From: Candidatus Poribacteria bacterium | GTDB lineage: Bacteria; Poribacteria; WGA-4E; WGA-3G | NCBI GenBank assembly: GCA_012270795.1 | Contig: JAAXHO010000191.1 | Location: 1-50,085 of the forward strand | Direction: 5' to 3' | Length of the DNA: 50,085 bases | Shown here: piece by piece, positions 17,555 to 25,941 of the stretch | Numbering within the stretch: position 1 is the first letter of the stretch | How the letters are laid out: the number at the start of each line of letters is the position of its first letter | The notes under the pieces: model-generated | Told to the model about the DNA's origin: nothing | The model's database searches: none | What the model saw: the letters and a program-made list of their open reading frames with translations, nothing else | Program-made: the position numbers and the translations under genes

Positions 17555-18343
17555 TCATTCAGTCTGTCTACCAGTAAATTCTTTCAATGTCGGGTTGTCA
17601 ATGTTTAGTATCTGGTCTGGTGCCCCAAAAAGGATAAACTGTTGCAGTATGGGGTTTTCTTCATTAATCAAATCCTCTGGCTTTCCATAGGCAATTTGCT
17701 TCCCTTCGTGCAGCATCACCATCAACGTTCCTACGCTAAACGCACTGTGCATATCATGTGTAACGACCACAGAGGTTACTTGTAATTGCTGATTTAGGTC
17801 GCGAATCAGTTCGTTAATTTCAGTACAGGTAACCGGATCCAACCCTGTTGTGGGTTCGTCGTATAAGATGATTTCAGGGTTGAAAGCGAGTGCACGTGCA
17901 AGCCCGACCCGTTTCCGCATCCCGCCACTGAGTTGAGCTGGGCGTAATTCCTGAACGCCATCTAAATCCACTAATTTCAACTTTTCATCTACAACCTTAC
18001 GCATCTCCTGTTCAGTTAAATCGGTATGTTGGTCAAGCATAAATGCGATATTTTCAGCGACGCTCATTGAATCGAATAGGGCGGCAGACTGAAATAGCAT
18101 TCCGATTTTTCGCCGTATCTGATTCAAAGGTTTTCTCTTAAGTTGGGTGATTTCTGTGCCATCAATCCAAACTTCACCTGCATCTACAGAAAGTAGACCA
18201 GCAATTATCTTGAGTAGAACACTTTTCCCACAACCGCTTCGTCCCATAATTACAAGGGATTCACCACGCGGTATTTCAAGGTCAAAACCGTTTAAGACTA
18301 TTTTTTCATCAAATGCTTTTCGGACGTTTTTTACTGAAATCAT
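17555..18343 (-). CDS. ABC transporter ATP-binding protein, MlaF type
   Basis: A 262-residue ATPase with Walker A GRSGCGKSVLLK (about 34), the Q-loop MLFQSAALFDSMSVAENI, signature LSGGMRKRVGLARAL (about 139) and Walker B IILYDEPTTGLDPVT. The D-loop and the H-switch VVVTHDMHS follow. The ALFDSMSVAEN and GMRKRVGLARA forms are characteristic of the MlaF family, which powers MCE-mediated phospholipid traffic. It is 42 bases from the permease gene and 132 bases from the MCE gene, the latter gap occupied by a hairpin. Confidence 0.92.
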   Translation of the reverse strand: MISVKNVRKAFDEKIVLNGFDLEIPRGESLVIMGRSGCGKSVLLKIIAGLLSVDAGEVWIDGTEITQLKRKPLNQIRRKIGMLFQSAALFDSMSVAENIAFMLDQHTDLTEQEMRKVVDEKLKLVDLDGVQELRPAQLSGGMRKRVGLARALAFNPEIILYDEPTTGLDPVTCTEINELIRDLNQQLQVTSVVVTHDMHSAFSVGTLMVMLHEGKQIAYGKPEDLINEENPILQQFILFGAPDQILNIDNPTLKEFTGRQTE

Positions 18344-18385
18344 AAGACATAATTCTAATATCGAAATCTGAAATATCGCTCTCTC

Positions 18386-19210
18386 CTATACTAAACCCAG
18401 AATATTGAAAAGTATATGGTTTAGTACAAAATCTAAGACTAAGATAGTAACCAGAGAGATAACAGCAGAACCAGTAGTGGCAGTACCGACACCTTCTGCA
18501 CCGCCAGCGGTTGAAATACTGAAGCCCTTATAGCAACCGATTGCAGCTATCGCCATACCGAATGAAGTGGCTTTGATTAAACTAATCAACACACTTCCAA
18601 CATATAGGTATTTCTGCACCTGCAATATGTAAAAATCACCATTGAAACCAAATAGTGAAACCACTGCCACATAACCACCGAAAATTCCAGCAAATGTTGA
18701 AAAGATTGTCAGGGTTGGGAGCATAATTGAACAAGCAAGAAACCTTGGAACAACAAGGTATTTTACAGGATTTGTTCCCATCACTTCCAGTGCATCTATC
18801 TGTTCGGTGACCTTCATCGTTGAGAGTTCCGCTGTAATTGATGCTCCGATTCGCCCCGAAAGCACAAACGCCGTTATCATAGGCCCCAGCTCTTTGACGA
18901 CAGAAACACTGACAAACTGCGCAACTGATCCTTCAACTGCATACGGTTTCAACTGAACATATCCTTGAATACCCAATACCATTCCAGTGAAGAAACCGGA
19001 GACTAAAACCACCGCCAACGAATTATAACCGATGAGCAACAGTTGCTTCATTAATAGGTTAAATTGTAACGGTGGTCTGAAAATTTGGAAAATAGTTTCG
19101 GCAAGTAGACGAAATGCATCACCCGTTTCTGAAAGGGAATGGTAAAGGCGTTTTTTGATGATGATTGCGAATTCGTTCGAAGGAGCAGGATCAGAAGGCG
19201 GATTGCTCAT
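18386..19210 (-). CDS. MlaE family ABC transporter permease
   Basis: An integral inner-membrane protein of about 274 residues with five to six hydrophobic segments. The MlaE signatures are present: GMVLGIQGYVQLKPY, VVKELGPMITAFVLSGRIGASITAELSTMKVTEQIDALEVMGTNP split across about residues 100-150, and FGMAIAAIGCYKGF near the C-terminus. It forms the channel for MlaF and the MCE protein. The open frame extends to TTG 19225, but ATG 19210, preceded by GGAA, is preferred. Confidence 0.92.
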   Translation of the reverse strand: MSNPPSDPAPSNEFAIIIKKRLYHSLSETGDAFRLLAETIFQIFRPPLQFNLLMKQLLLIGYNSLAVVLVSGFFTGMVLGIQGYVQLKPYAVEGSVAQFVSVSVVKELGPMITAFVLSGRIGASITAELSTMKVTEQIDALEVMGTNPVKYLVVPRFLACSIMLPTLTIFSTFAGIFGGYVAVVSLFGFNGDFYILQVQKYLYVGSVLISLIKATSFGMAIAAIGCYKGFSISTAGGAEGVGTATTGSAVISLVTILVLDFVLNHILFNILGLV

Positions 19211-19225
19211 AGCAAAATGTTCCAA

Positions 19226-19272
19226 TCAAATTCATAAAATCAATTTCATAAAATCAATTTCATGAAATTACG
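19226..19272. repeat. Three tandem AATCAATTTCATAA-like units
   Basis: AATCAAATTCATAAAATCAA, ATTTCATAAAATCAATTTCAT, then GAAATTACG: two to three imperfect 14-base units in the short gap upstream of the permease gene. They may vary in number between strains; function unknown. Confidence 0.55.
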
Positions 19273-19317
19273 AGATACACGTATTTTGAATCTGTCGCGT
19301 CCGAGTTGAAATAATTC

Positions 19318-20658
19318 TTATTGACTGACATTATCAAAACGCATCTGTTTTTTGTAAAAATGTAGAACAATTGTTCCTGTAGGACCGTTCCGCTGTTTTT
19401 TTATTAATATATTTGCTTCAACATTTTCGTCCGTGTAATCACTCTCTTCGTCGTAATAGTCTTCTCTGTATAGGAAAGCGACTAGGTCGGCATCTTGTTC
19501 TATTGCACCGGATTCCCGCAGATCAGAGAGTTGTGGCTGTTTGTTCGGACGGCGTTCGACTTCTCTACTAAGCTGGGAACATGCAATGACAGGAACGTTC
19601 AATTCCCAAGCAAGTATTTTTAGTGCACGTGAAATTTCAGAAATCTCCTGTTCACGTGCATGGTAACGGCTTGTGCCTCGCAGCAACTGTAGGTAGTCAA
19701 CGATAATCAGAGACAAGTTTTCATGTTCGCTCTTTAATCGTCTCCCTTCAGCGAGTAAACCTTGTACGGTCAAGGCGCGGTTGTCATTGATTAAGATAGG
19801 GGCAGCCCCGAGACGACTAACACCTTGTCCCAATGGCCTCCATCTTTCTTCACCAAAATTGCCTGCCCGTAGTTTTCCAAAATCAATTCTTGTTTCAGCG
19901 GATAGCATGCGTAGCGCGATATCTTGGGCAGGCATTTCAAGACTAAAAATTGCCACGGGGCGGTCCTGTTCAAGTGCAATATTTTGCGCCATATTTAACA
20001 CAAGCGTTGTTTTGCCCATGCTTGGACGCGCAGCAATAATAATTAGATTACCCGCTTGCAATCCAGAAGTCATGTAGTCAAAATCTATAAAACCTGTTGG
20101 AACTCCTAAAAACCTTTCTTTTTTGTGATAGAGTTTTTCTACTGCCTCAAGCCCATCTTTGAGCAGTGTTTTGATGTGTGCAAACCCGCGTTTTGCGTCG
20201 CTTTTACCTAATTCAAAAACTTCCTCTTGTGACAGATTGAGGACATCACCAATCTCAATACTTTCATCCTGAGCATAATCCCGAATTTGGTCAGTAGCTC
20301 GGATTAACCTGCGACGAGTTGCTTTTTCTCGGACAATTTCTGCATAGAACTCAGCACTTTCCGTTTCAACGATTGGGGCTTGCAGTTCATATAGATAGTC
20401 TGCACCACCGACTCTGTTCAATTGTTGAGTCCGATTTAATTCGTTAGCGACAAGTATCGGATCAACTTTATTAACACGCCCAAATACAGAAAGAATCGCA
20501 TTATAGATTAACTGGTGGTCAGTTGTGAAAAACGCATCGGACGTGGGACCTAACAGTGCCTCAATCTGTGGGATAATGGACTTTTCTGTCATCATTGACC
20601 CAAGCACTGCCTGTTCAGCTTCTTTGTCCATAAGGGAATCAAATGCTGATGTTTGCAT
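19318..20658 (-). CDS. dnaB: Replicative DNA helicase DnaB
   Basis: DnaB is the hexameric 5'-3' helicase at the replication fork. The 446-residue protein has the N-terminal domain (EAEQAVLGSMMTEKSII; VGGADYLYEL) and a RecA-like C-terminal domain. The latter contains Walker A IIAARPSMGKTTLVLNMA at about 207, IFSLEMPAQD, Walker B LIIVDYLQLL, QLSREVERR, and LSDLRESGAIEQDADLV. The ATG follows GGAGGTGGAAG. It ends the rpsF-ssb-rpsR-rplI-dnaB run found in many bacteria. Confidence 0.96.
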   Translation of the reverse strand: MQTSAFDSLMDKEAEQAVLGSMMTEKSIIPQIEALLGPTSDAFFTTDHQLIYNAILSVFGRVNKVDPILVANELNRTQQLNRVGGADYLYELQAPIVETESAEFYAEIVREKATRRRLIRATDQIRDYAQDESIEIGDVLNLSQEEVFELGKSDAKRGFAHIKTLLKDGLEAVEKLYHKKERFLGVPTGFIDFDYMTSGLQAGNLIIIAARPSMGKTTLVLNMAQNIALEQDRPVAIFSLEMPAQDIALRMLSAETRIDFGKLRAGNFGEERWRPLGQGVSRLGAAPILINDNRALTVQGLLAEGRRLKSEHENLSLIIVDYLQLLRGTSRYHAREQEISEISRALKILAWELNVPVIACSQLSREVERRPNKQPQLSDLRESGAIEQDADLVAFLYREDYYDEESDYTDENVEANILIKKQRNGPTGTIVLHFYKKQMRFDNVSQ

Positions 20659-20727
20659 GACTCTTCCACCTCCGACGACTGAACAACCGAATTGTCCAAT
20701 GATAGAATATCCTTTATAGGAAAGGTC

Positions 20728-21180
20728 TTATGATTCTTCCCTTTCAACTACCACGCGTAGTTCCGTTGTCACATCTGTGTGTAGTTTGACGGTGACTGTA
20801 AATGCACCGAGTTCGCGAATCGGTTCAGAAAGTTCAATGTAACGTCTATCTATTTCAATATTAGCCGCTGTCTGTAACGACTCAACGATATCCGCTGGCG
20901 TAACGGAACCGAACAGTCTGTCATTTTCCCCCGCACGTCTTGTGAGATGACAAGTGACATCAACAATTTGCGCAGCAATTTCGCGAGCGTGTTCTCTATC
21001 TTTTGATTCTTGCTGGTCAATCACGCGTTTTTGATGTTCAAGGAATTTGCGATTTCGCTCCGTTGCATGTACCGCTAACTGTTTCGGTAGCAGATAGTTA
21101 CGTGCATAACCGTCTGCGACATTTAGCACATCTCCCGGGGATCCCAGGCCTTCAATACTCTTTTTTAGTATGATTTCCAT
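20728..21180 (-). CDS. rplI: 50S ribosomal protein L9
   Basis: 150 residues. The N-terminal rRNA-binding domain MEIILKKSIEGLGSPGDVLNVADGYARNYL is followed by the long connecting helix and the C-terminal domain (LFGSVTPADIVESLQT). Length and layout are standard. It is the fourth cistron of the rpsF operon, with 83 bases from rpsR. Confidence 0.96.
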   Translation of the reverse strand: MEIILKKSIEGLGSPGDVLNVADGYARNYLLPKQLAVHATERNRKFLEHQKRVIDQQESKDREHAREIAAQIVDVTCHLTRRAGENDRLFGSVTPADIVESLQTAANIEIDRRYIELSEPIRELGAFTVTVKLHTDVTTELRVVVEREES

Positions 21181-21263
21181 ATATTTCCATCCAAGTAATG
21201 CAGAACTCGTTGAGATTGGTCATCTCAGATAGAGTACTACATGCTAATTTGTATGTGCAAAAT

Positions 21264-21464
21264 TTAAGTCGTAAATGGTAATAAGGCCATATTTCGTGCA
21301 CGTTTGATCGCACGTGTGATCATCCTTTGTTGTTTCGCTGAGAGCCCAAAAACACGCCGACTTACAATCTTGCCACGCTCGTTGATAAACTTCCTGAGTG
21401 TATCAACATCTTTATAATCTACGGATTCTAACTTACTGAAACGATTTCTCCGACGATATTGCAT
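21264..21464 (-). CDS. rpsR: 30S ribosomal protein S18
   Basis: A basic 66-residue protein with [17 protein letters not shown] and [22 protein letters not shown], the S18 signature. S18 binds the 30S platform together with S6, encoded two genes upstream. The ATG follows AGGAG. It lacks the extra N-terminal cysteine pair seen in zinc-binding (C+) S18 paralogues. Confidence 0.95.
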   Translation of the reverse strand: MQYRRRNRFSKLESVDYKDVDTLRKFINERGKIVSRRVFGLSAKQQRMITRAIKRARNMALLPFTT

Positions 21465-21484
21465 AATTCAGTATCTCCTGTTGA

Positions 21485-21958
21485 TTAGAATGGGATATTA
21501 TCCTCTGTTGATGTGTCGCTTGCAGACTCAGAGGAACCGGACGTTTGATCAGATTGTCCTTGCATGGATGTGGTATCTGGCGGTGTAGCTTGTGTGTAAC
21601 CTCCACCAACTTCATCTCCATCTCGTCTACCTCCAATTAACTGAAGCCTGAACACTCTAACTTTGAGGCGGCTGCGTTTTTCACCTTCAGGTGTTTCCCA
21701 TGAATCAAATTTGAGAGAGCCTTCAATAAATACTGGGCTACCTTTGCTCAGATATTCATTTACAATTTCCGCTTGCCTGTCCCACGCCTCTAAATCTACA
21801 AAACAGACATTCTCACGCTGTTCACCTGTCGTCCTGTCAGTGTAACGTTCACTCATTGCCATCCCAAAATTTGCTACGGCTGTTCCACTCGGCAGATACT
21901 TCATTTCAGGATCTCGGGTGAGATTTCCCAATAATATGACTCTGTTATAACTTGCCAT
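21485..21958 (-). CDS. ssb: Single-stranded DNA-binding protein
   Basis: 157 residues: an N-terminal OB fold (MASYNRVILLGNLTRDPEMK, VANFGMAMSERY, CFVDLEAWDRQAEIV, VFIEGSLKFDSWE) followed by a Gly/Ser/Thr/Gln-rich tail ending DNIPF. That last acidic hexapeptide is the conserved partner-binding tip that recruits repair and replication proteins. The ATG follows GAGGAG. The position between rpsF and rpsR is conserved in many bacteria. Confidence 0.96.
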   Translation of the reverse strand: MASYNRVILLGNLTRDPEMKYLPSGTAVANFGMAMSERYTDRTTGEQRENVCFVDLEAWDRQAEIVNEYLSKGSPVFIEGSLKFDSWETPEGEKRSRLKVRVFRLQLIGGRRDGDEVGGGYTQATPPDTTSMQGQSDQTSGSSESASDTSTEDNIPF

Positions 21959-22026
21959 GATATGCTCCTCTATCTATAGATGTCCCGATTTAAGACGAAT
22001 GGGACACCTGTTTGTGATGGTGTATT

Positions 22027-22443
22027 TTATTCAGATTCTGCAGCGGTTACATCAGTCTCCGTTGAATCTTCTACAGTTTCTGTTGTGTCTTCGGTAGTAT
22101 CATCGTCTTTTACTTCAGGTGTTTCCTCTTCTGTTTGTGCTGTTTTCAACTTTTCAACGTCGTCTTCATATAGCACAATCATGTGTCGTAAAATTGCTTC
22201 AATAACTCGGAGTGCTTGGTTCAACTGCGCAACGAAACTTGGATCGCATTCAAATACATAGACTACGTAGTAACCTTCGCTGCGTTTCCGTATCGGGTAG
22301 GCGAGCCGCCTCTTTCCCCAAACATCAATATTGATGATATTTCCGTTACTTTCAATTATACCCTTGACATTTTCAATGAGGGCATCCGCTTCATTTTCCT
22401 CATGGTCAGGGGTAATGATTAGCATAAGTTCGTAAGGTTTCAA
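22027..22443 (-). CDS. rpsF: 30S ribosomal protein S6
   Basis: S6 begins with a typical KPYELMLIITPD beta-strand, then ESNGNIINIDVWGKRRLAYPI and GYYVVYVFECDP. A 35-residue acidic Thr/Glu/Asp-rich tail (containing EETPEVKDDD) extends beyond the core, as in some Proteobacteria where RimK adds Glu residues. The open frame reaches GTG 22467. However, AGAGAGG lies seven bases before the TTG at 22443, and that start gives the usual M-x-x-YE N-terminus of S6, so I place it there. It is the first gene of the operon. Confidence 0.93.
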   Translation of the reverse strand: MKPYELMLIITPDHEENEADALIENVKGIIESNGNIINIDVWGKRRLAYPIRKRSEGYYVVYVFECDPSFVAQLNQALRVIEAILRHMIVLYEDDVEKLKTAQTEEETPEVKDDDTTEDTTETVEDSTETDVTAAESE

Positions 22444-22552
22444 TGTATATCCTCTCTTTGGACTCACGGCTCCACTGTGTAAATCAGGGAGCAGAGAATT
22501 GATTTTATATAACGTTCTCTCTCAGATAAAATTGTTTCTAAATTATTTAACG
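22444..22552 (-). promoter_or_regulatory. rpsF leader, possible S6:S18 autoregulatory site
   Basis: The leader of about 110 bases has a small CTCC...GGAG stem immediately followed by CCGTGAG and then the Shine-Dalgarno AGAGAGG. A known rpsF-leader element binds the S6:S18 complex through a CCG trinucleotide. The CCG here is suggestive only; I could not fold it properly. Confidence 0.3.
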
Positions 22553-22559
22553 TCACATA

Positions 22560-22588
22560 ATTATAACACATTTCAATATGTATATCAA
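22560..22588 (-). promoter_or_regulatory. Sigma-70-like promoter for the rpsF operon
   Basis: On the minus strand TTGATA, a 17-base spacer, then TATAAT. It lies about 115 bases upstream of the S6 start, with no other gene in between. Confidence 0.65.
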
Positions 22589-22751
22589 ATTTTAAGACTT
22601 AATTGTTGCATAAGTGTAGCAATTAGGAATGTGTTAGTTTGAGTTTAACATATTTGCTGCATTCTTTTCGTTAAACCATTCTGATTTTCAATTGTGCTAT
22701 TTATTAACTTCCTATCATTTTTCTAACCCCAAACATCACCCATCATTTTGA

Positions 22752-22780
22752 TTGACATTTCGTCTCTGTTGATGTATTAT
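22752..22780 (+). promoter_or_regulatory. Sigma-70-like promoter for the aminotransferase
   Basis: TTGACA, a 17-base spacer, then TATTAT, 66 bases upstream of the ATG at 22847. With the rpsF promoter it forms a divergent region (22444-22846) that otherwise holds only AT-rich sequence. Confidence 0.7.
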
Positions 22781-22846
22781 AGGAATTGAATATTTTCCAA
22801 AACCTAATTTTAATGTCAAAAACAAAAGCATAAACAGAGGATAACA

Positions 22847-24205
22847 ATGCCAACAATTTTGGAACGGTATCAAAAAACCTTTGCAAAAGACAAAGAATTG
22901 GCACAAGCAGCAAACCAACTTTTCCCCGACGGTGTCACGCACGATAGTCGTTATATGTCCCCATTTCCGATTTATGTTACGCGTGCTGATGGGGCGAGAA
23001 AATGGGGATTGGAAGACAAGTCCTTCATTGACTATTGGGCAGGACATGGAGCATTGTTGCTCGGGCATAATCCACCTGAGATTGTGGAAGCGGTGACAAC
23101 ACAAATACATCGAGGCACGCATTACGGTGCCTGCCATCCGCTTGAATTGGAGTGGGGTAATCTCATAACTCAACTCATTCCATCCGCGGAACGCGTCAGA
23201 TTTGTTAGTTCTGGTACTGAAGCAACGTTGATGGCGATTCGCCTGGCACGCACCTACACACGCAAGAATAAGGTATTGAAGTTTGCTGGACATTTTCACG
23301 GTTGGCACGATAGTCTTATCTTTGGTGCATATCCACCTTTTGATATGTCCGTTCCAGGGATACCGCAAGAGGTGCGCGAAACTACCATCCTCTGTCCACC
23401 GAACGATATTGATGCCGTTGAAAAATATATGAAAACGGACAAAGACATTGCTTGTGTAATTCTGGAACCGACAGGAGCTTCTTTTGGTATTGTTCCCACA
23501 AATGGTGTGTTTTTACAGCAACTTCGTGAACTCACACAGAGGCACGGTGTTCTACTCATTTTCGACGAAGTGATTACAGGATTTCGGGTTGCCCCTGGGG
23601 GGGCTCAGGCACATTACAATGTCACGCCTGATTTAACCACGCTCGCAAAAATCGTAGCAGGTGGACTTCCTGGTGGTGCACTTGTTGGGAAAAAAGAAAT
23701 CCTTGAGTTAATTTCTATGGATGCAGAAGAAGAAGGACTGAAAATGCATCACCCAGGCACATTTAATGCAAATCCATTATCTGCGTCAGCAGGTATAGCA
23801 ATGCTCAACATTGTCAAAACCGGCAAACCTCAAGAACAGGCAAATCACAATGCACAACAGCTGCGAACTGAACTCAATAAGATCATTGATTCCTACAGAT
23901 TAGACTGGATAATTTACGGTGAATTTTCAGGTATTAGACTTCTAATCGGACACGGTGAGAAAGATATGCGCGCTGCTGATTTTGACCCGTACACCTGGGA
24001 TTACCGAAAACTCAAAGGAGGCAACGATGAAGATTTGTTGATACATCTCCGATGTGGTTTGTTACTCAACGGTGTTGACCTCGCTACCAATGGCGGTATG
24101 ACAACTGCAGCACACACGGAAACGAACATAACAGAAACTGTGCATGCGTTTGAGCAGACGATTGAGTGGATGAAGGCAGATAGGGTAATCCTGAAGTCAA
24201 AATAG
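22847..24205 (+). CDS. Class III aminotransferase, glutamate-1-semialdehyde aminomutase-like
   Basis: A 452-residue PLP enzyme. Motifs are NQLFPDGVTHDSR, DYWAGHGALLLGHNPPEI, VSSGTEATLMAIRLAR (phosphate-binding), FAGHFHGWHD, FDEVITGFRVAPGGAQ (Asp to the pyridine nitrogen), and TLAKIVAGGLPGGALVG with the Schiff-base Lys. The overall form is that of HemL, but it is about 20 residues longer and N-terminal residues differ. Such HemL-like aminotransferases are common outside haem synthesis, so a different amine or amino-acid substrate is possible. No other haem gene is nearby. A good promoter and AGAGGA precede the ATG. Confidence 0.8.
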   Translation: MPTILERYQKTFAKDKELAQAANQLFPDGVTHDSRYMSPFPIYVTRADGARKWGLEDKSFIDYWAGHGALLLGHNPPEIVEAVTTQIHRGTHYGACHPLELEWGNLITQLIPSAERVRFVSSGTEATLMAIRLARTYTRKNKVLKFAGHFHGWHDSLIFGAYPPFDMSVPGIPQEVRETTILCPPNDIDAVEKYMKTDKDIACVILEPTGASFGIVPTNGVFLQQLRELTQRHGVLLIFDEVITGFRVAPGGAQAHYNVTPDLTTLAKIVAGGLPGGALVGKKEILELISMDAEEEGLKMHHPGTFNANPLSASAGIAMLNIVKTGKPQEQANHNAQQLRTELNKIIDSYRLDWIIYGEFSGIRLLIGHGEKDMRAADFDPYTWDYRKLKGGNDEDLLIHLRCGLLLNGVDLATNGGMTTAAHTETNITETVHAFEQTIEWMKADRVILKSK

Positions 24206-24246
24206 GTGACACGAGTGAATAACGATTTTTACATGAAGGAGTAAAG

Positions 24247-25869
24247 ATGAGACGTTTTGGAACTCAAGGACGAGTTTATCCTGACAAGCATTATGTTGTA
24301 CCGCGCACCGAAGAAATTGCTGACTTTATCGCGCGTGTAAAAGATGGGCGGTACATCGTTCTCTTTGCACCACGACAGACCGGGAAGACAACCTTTTTCC
24401 GAATGGCAATTGATGCCCTTATCACAGAAGAACCGACCTATTTCCCTATTCAGTTGGATTTCCAAGTGATGCGCAATGGCTCACCTCCTGTTTTTTATGA
24501 CAGACTATACCAAATGATGTGTATGCAAATTGAGAGTGTATTTCAAAAACGTGGCGGCACACCTTCTCAGCGGTTAAAGCAATTTTTGGAAAACACAACG
24601 TTAACCGACGGTTTTTCTATGATGATGTTTTTTAAGCAGTTTGCAGGTTTGTTAGACAGTGATTCCCACAAACATGTGGACGCATTTAAGAGGGTCGTGC
24701 TACTTATTGATGAATTTGATGGCATACCGCAAGATGTTATCAGTGATTTTTTGTATACACTCAGACTCATTTACCTTACTGATGAACTCCATTGTCCACA
24801 TAGTGTAGGGATAGTAGGTGTTAAAAGTATCAGTCAACTCAACTATGACCGATCTGTTTCACCGTTTAATATTCAGGATGAGTTCAGGTTGCCAAATTTT
24901 ACATTACAACAAGTACAAGAACTGCTATCCCAATATACAGAGGAGATCGGTCAAGAATTTGCACCAGAAGTTATCCAGACTCTCCACACACAAACAGGTG
25001 GTCAACCCTTCTTGGTTAACCGCTTCGCGCAGATTCTCACTGAGGAACTTAACATCCCTAAGACAGAAACTGTCGTGATGGCACATTTTGCAGTAGCACA
25101 CGCATTACTCCTTGATGAACACAATATTAATATTGAACATCTACTTACTAATATCCGTAGAAATCGACGATTTGAAACAATCCTAATGCAAATTGCATCC
25201 TATGAAAAAGGTTTACCTTACAATCTTAATGATGATATTATCAACGAGTTAGCGATGTTTGGTGTGATTGCAAGAAGTTCTGATGGCATGTGCGAAATAG
25301 TAAATCCTATATATCAGCATCACATCCTTCGTGCATTCAAACCTTTGTTAAATGGATTGGAATCGCAATATCTTCCTGAAGATACCGGTGAAGACTTTAT
25401 TGATTACCTTACACCTATTGGACAAATTGACATGGTGGCTTTACTTGATAATTTCCGTGATTTTATTAGTCGTGTAGGGTTCCGCATCTTACAAGTCCCT
25501 GATACACCACAGGAATTTGTTGGACAACATCTACTCTATTCTTACCTTGATCAGTTCATTCGTAGCGTTGGAGGGAGTATGTACCTTGAAGTACAAACCG
25601 GACGTGGTAGAATGGATCTTCTCCTAATTCATAATCAACAGAAATACATCGTTGAAACGAAGATTTGGGAAGGAGTCAGACGTTATGCTTTAGGAAAGAA
25701 ACAACTTGCAAAGTATATGGAATTAGAAGGAACTACAGAAGGGTATTATGTTGTGTTTGATCACCGAGAGAATCCTGAGCTGCGTGTAGAAACAGAAACA
25801 GTTAACGGGGTGAAAATACGGTGTTATGTCATTCCTATTGTGCAAGAACGCCCTTCGTCAGTCAGATGA
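24247..25869 (+). CDS. AAA-like ATPase fused to a PD-(D/E)XK nuclease domain
   Basis: 540 residues. The N-terminal half is a P-loop ATPase: Walker A LFAPRQTGKTTFF (about 37) and Walker B RVVLLIDEFDG (about 153), with sensor-like residues VGVKSIS. Residues about 220-330 are helical (a winged-helix-like segment). The C-terminal part has the nuclease pattern: MYLEVQTGRGRMDLLLIH then KYIVETKIWEG, with Asp and Glu-x-Lys as metal ligands. This ATPase-plus-nuclease family is widespread in cyanobacteria, Poribacteria-like genomes and others, and its target is unknown. It follows the aminotransferase by 42 bases, with GAAGGAG before the ATG. Defence involvement is possible but unproved. Confidence 0.75.
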   Translation: MRRFGTQGRVYPDKHYVVPRTEEIADFIARVKDGRYIVLFAPRQTGKTTFFRMAIDALITEEPTYFPIQLDFQVMRNGSPPVFYDRLYQMMCMQIESVFQKRGGTPSQRLKQFLENTTLTDGFSMMMFFKQFAGLLDSDSHKHVDAFKRVVLLIDEFDGIPQDVISDFLYTLRLIYLTDELHCPHSVGIVGVKSISQLNYDRSVSPFNIQDEFRLPNFTLQQVQELLSQYTEEIGQEFAPEVIQTLHTQTGGQPFLVNRFAQILTEELNIPKTETVVMAHFAVAHALLLDEHNINIEHLLTNIRRNRRFETILMQIASYEKGLPYNLNDDIINELAMFGVIARSSDGMCEIVNPIYQHHILRAFKPLLNGLESQYLPEDTGEDFIDYLTPIGQIDMVALLDNFRDFISRVGFRILQVPDTPQEFVGQHLLYSYLDQFIRSVGGSMYLEVQTGRGRMDLLLIHNQQKYIVETKIWEGVRRYALGKKQLAKYMELEGTTEGYYVVFDHRENPELRVETETVNGVKIRCYVIPIVQERPSSVR

Positions 25870-25941
25870 AATGCCAAGACAGCAAGGAATACATACACAA
25901 TTGGAAAAACAGATAAATTGCTTGAAAGGAAATAACAGATA

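Noticed and set aside
19318-22443. Plasmid or phage origin for the dnaB/ssb genes
   Set aside because: Their order rpsF-ssb-rpsR-rplI-dnaB is the usual chromosomal ribosomal series and all members are full length.
22736-23368. 210-residue minus-strand ORF overlapping the aminotransferase
   Set aside because: It is the antisense shadow of a well-supported gene and shows no recognisable domain.
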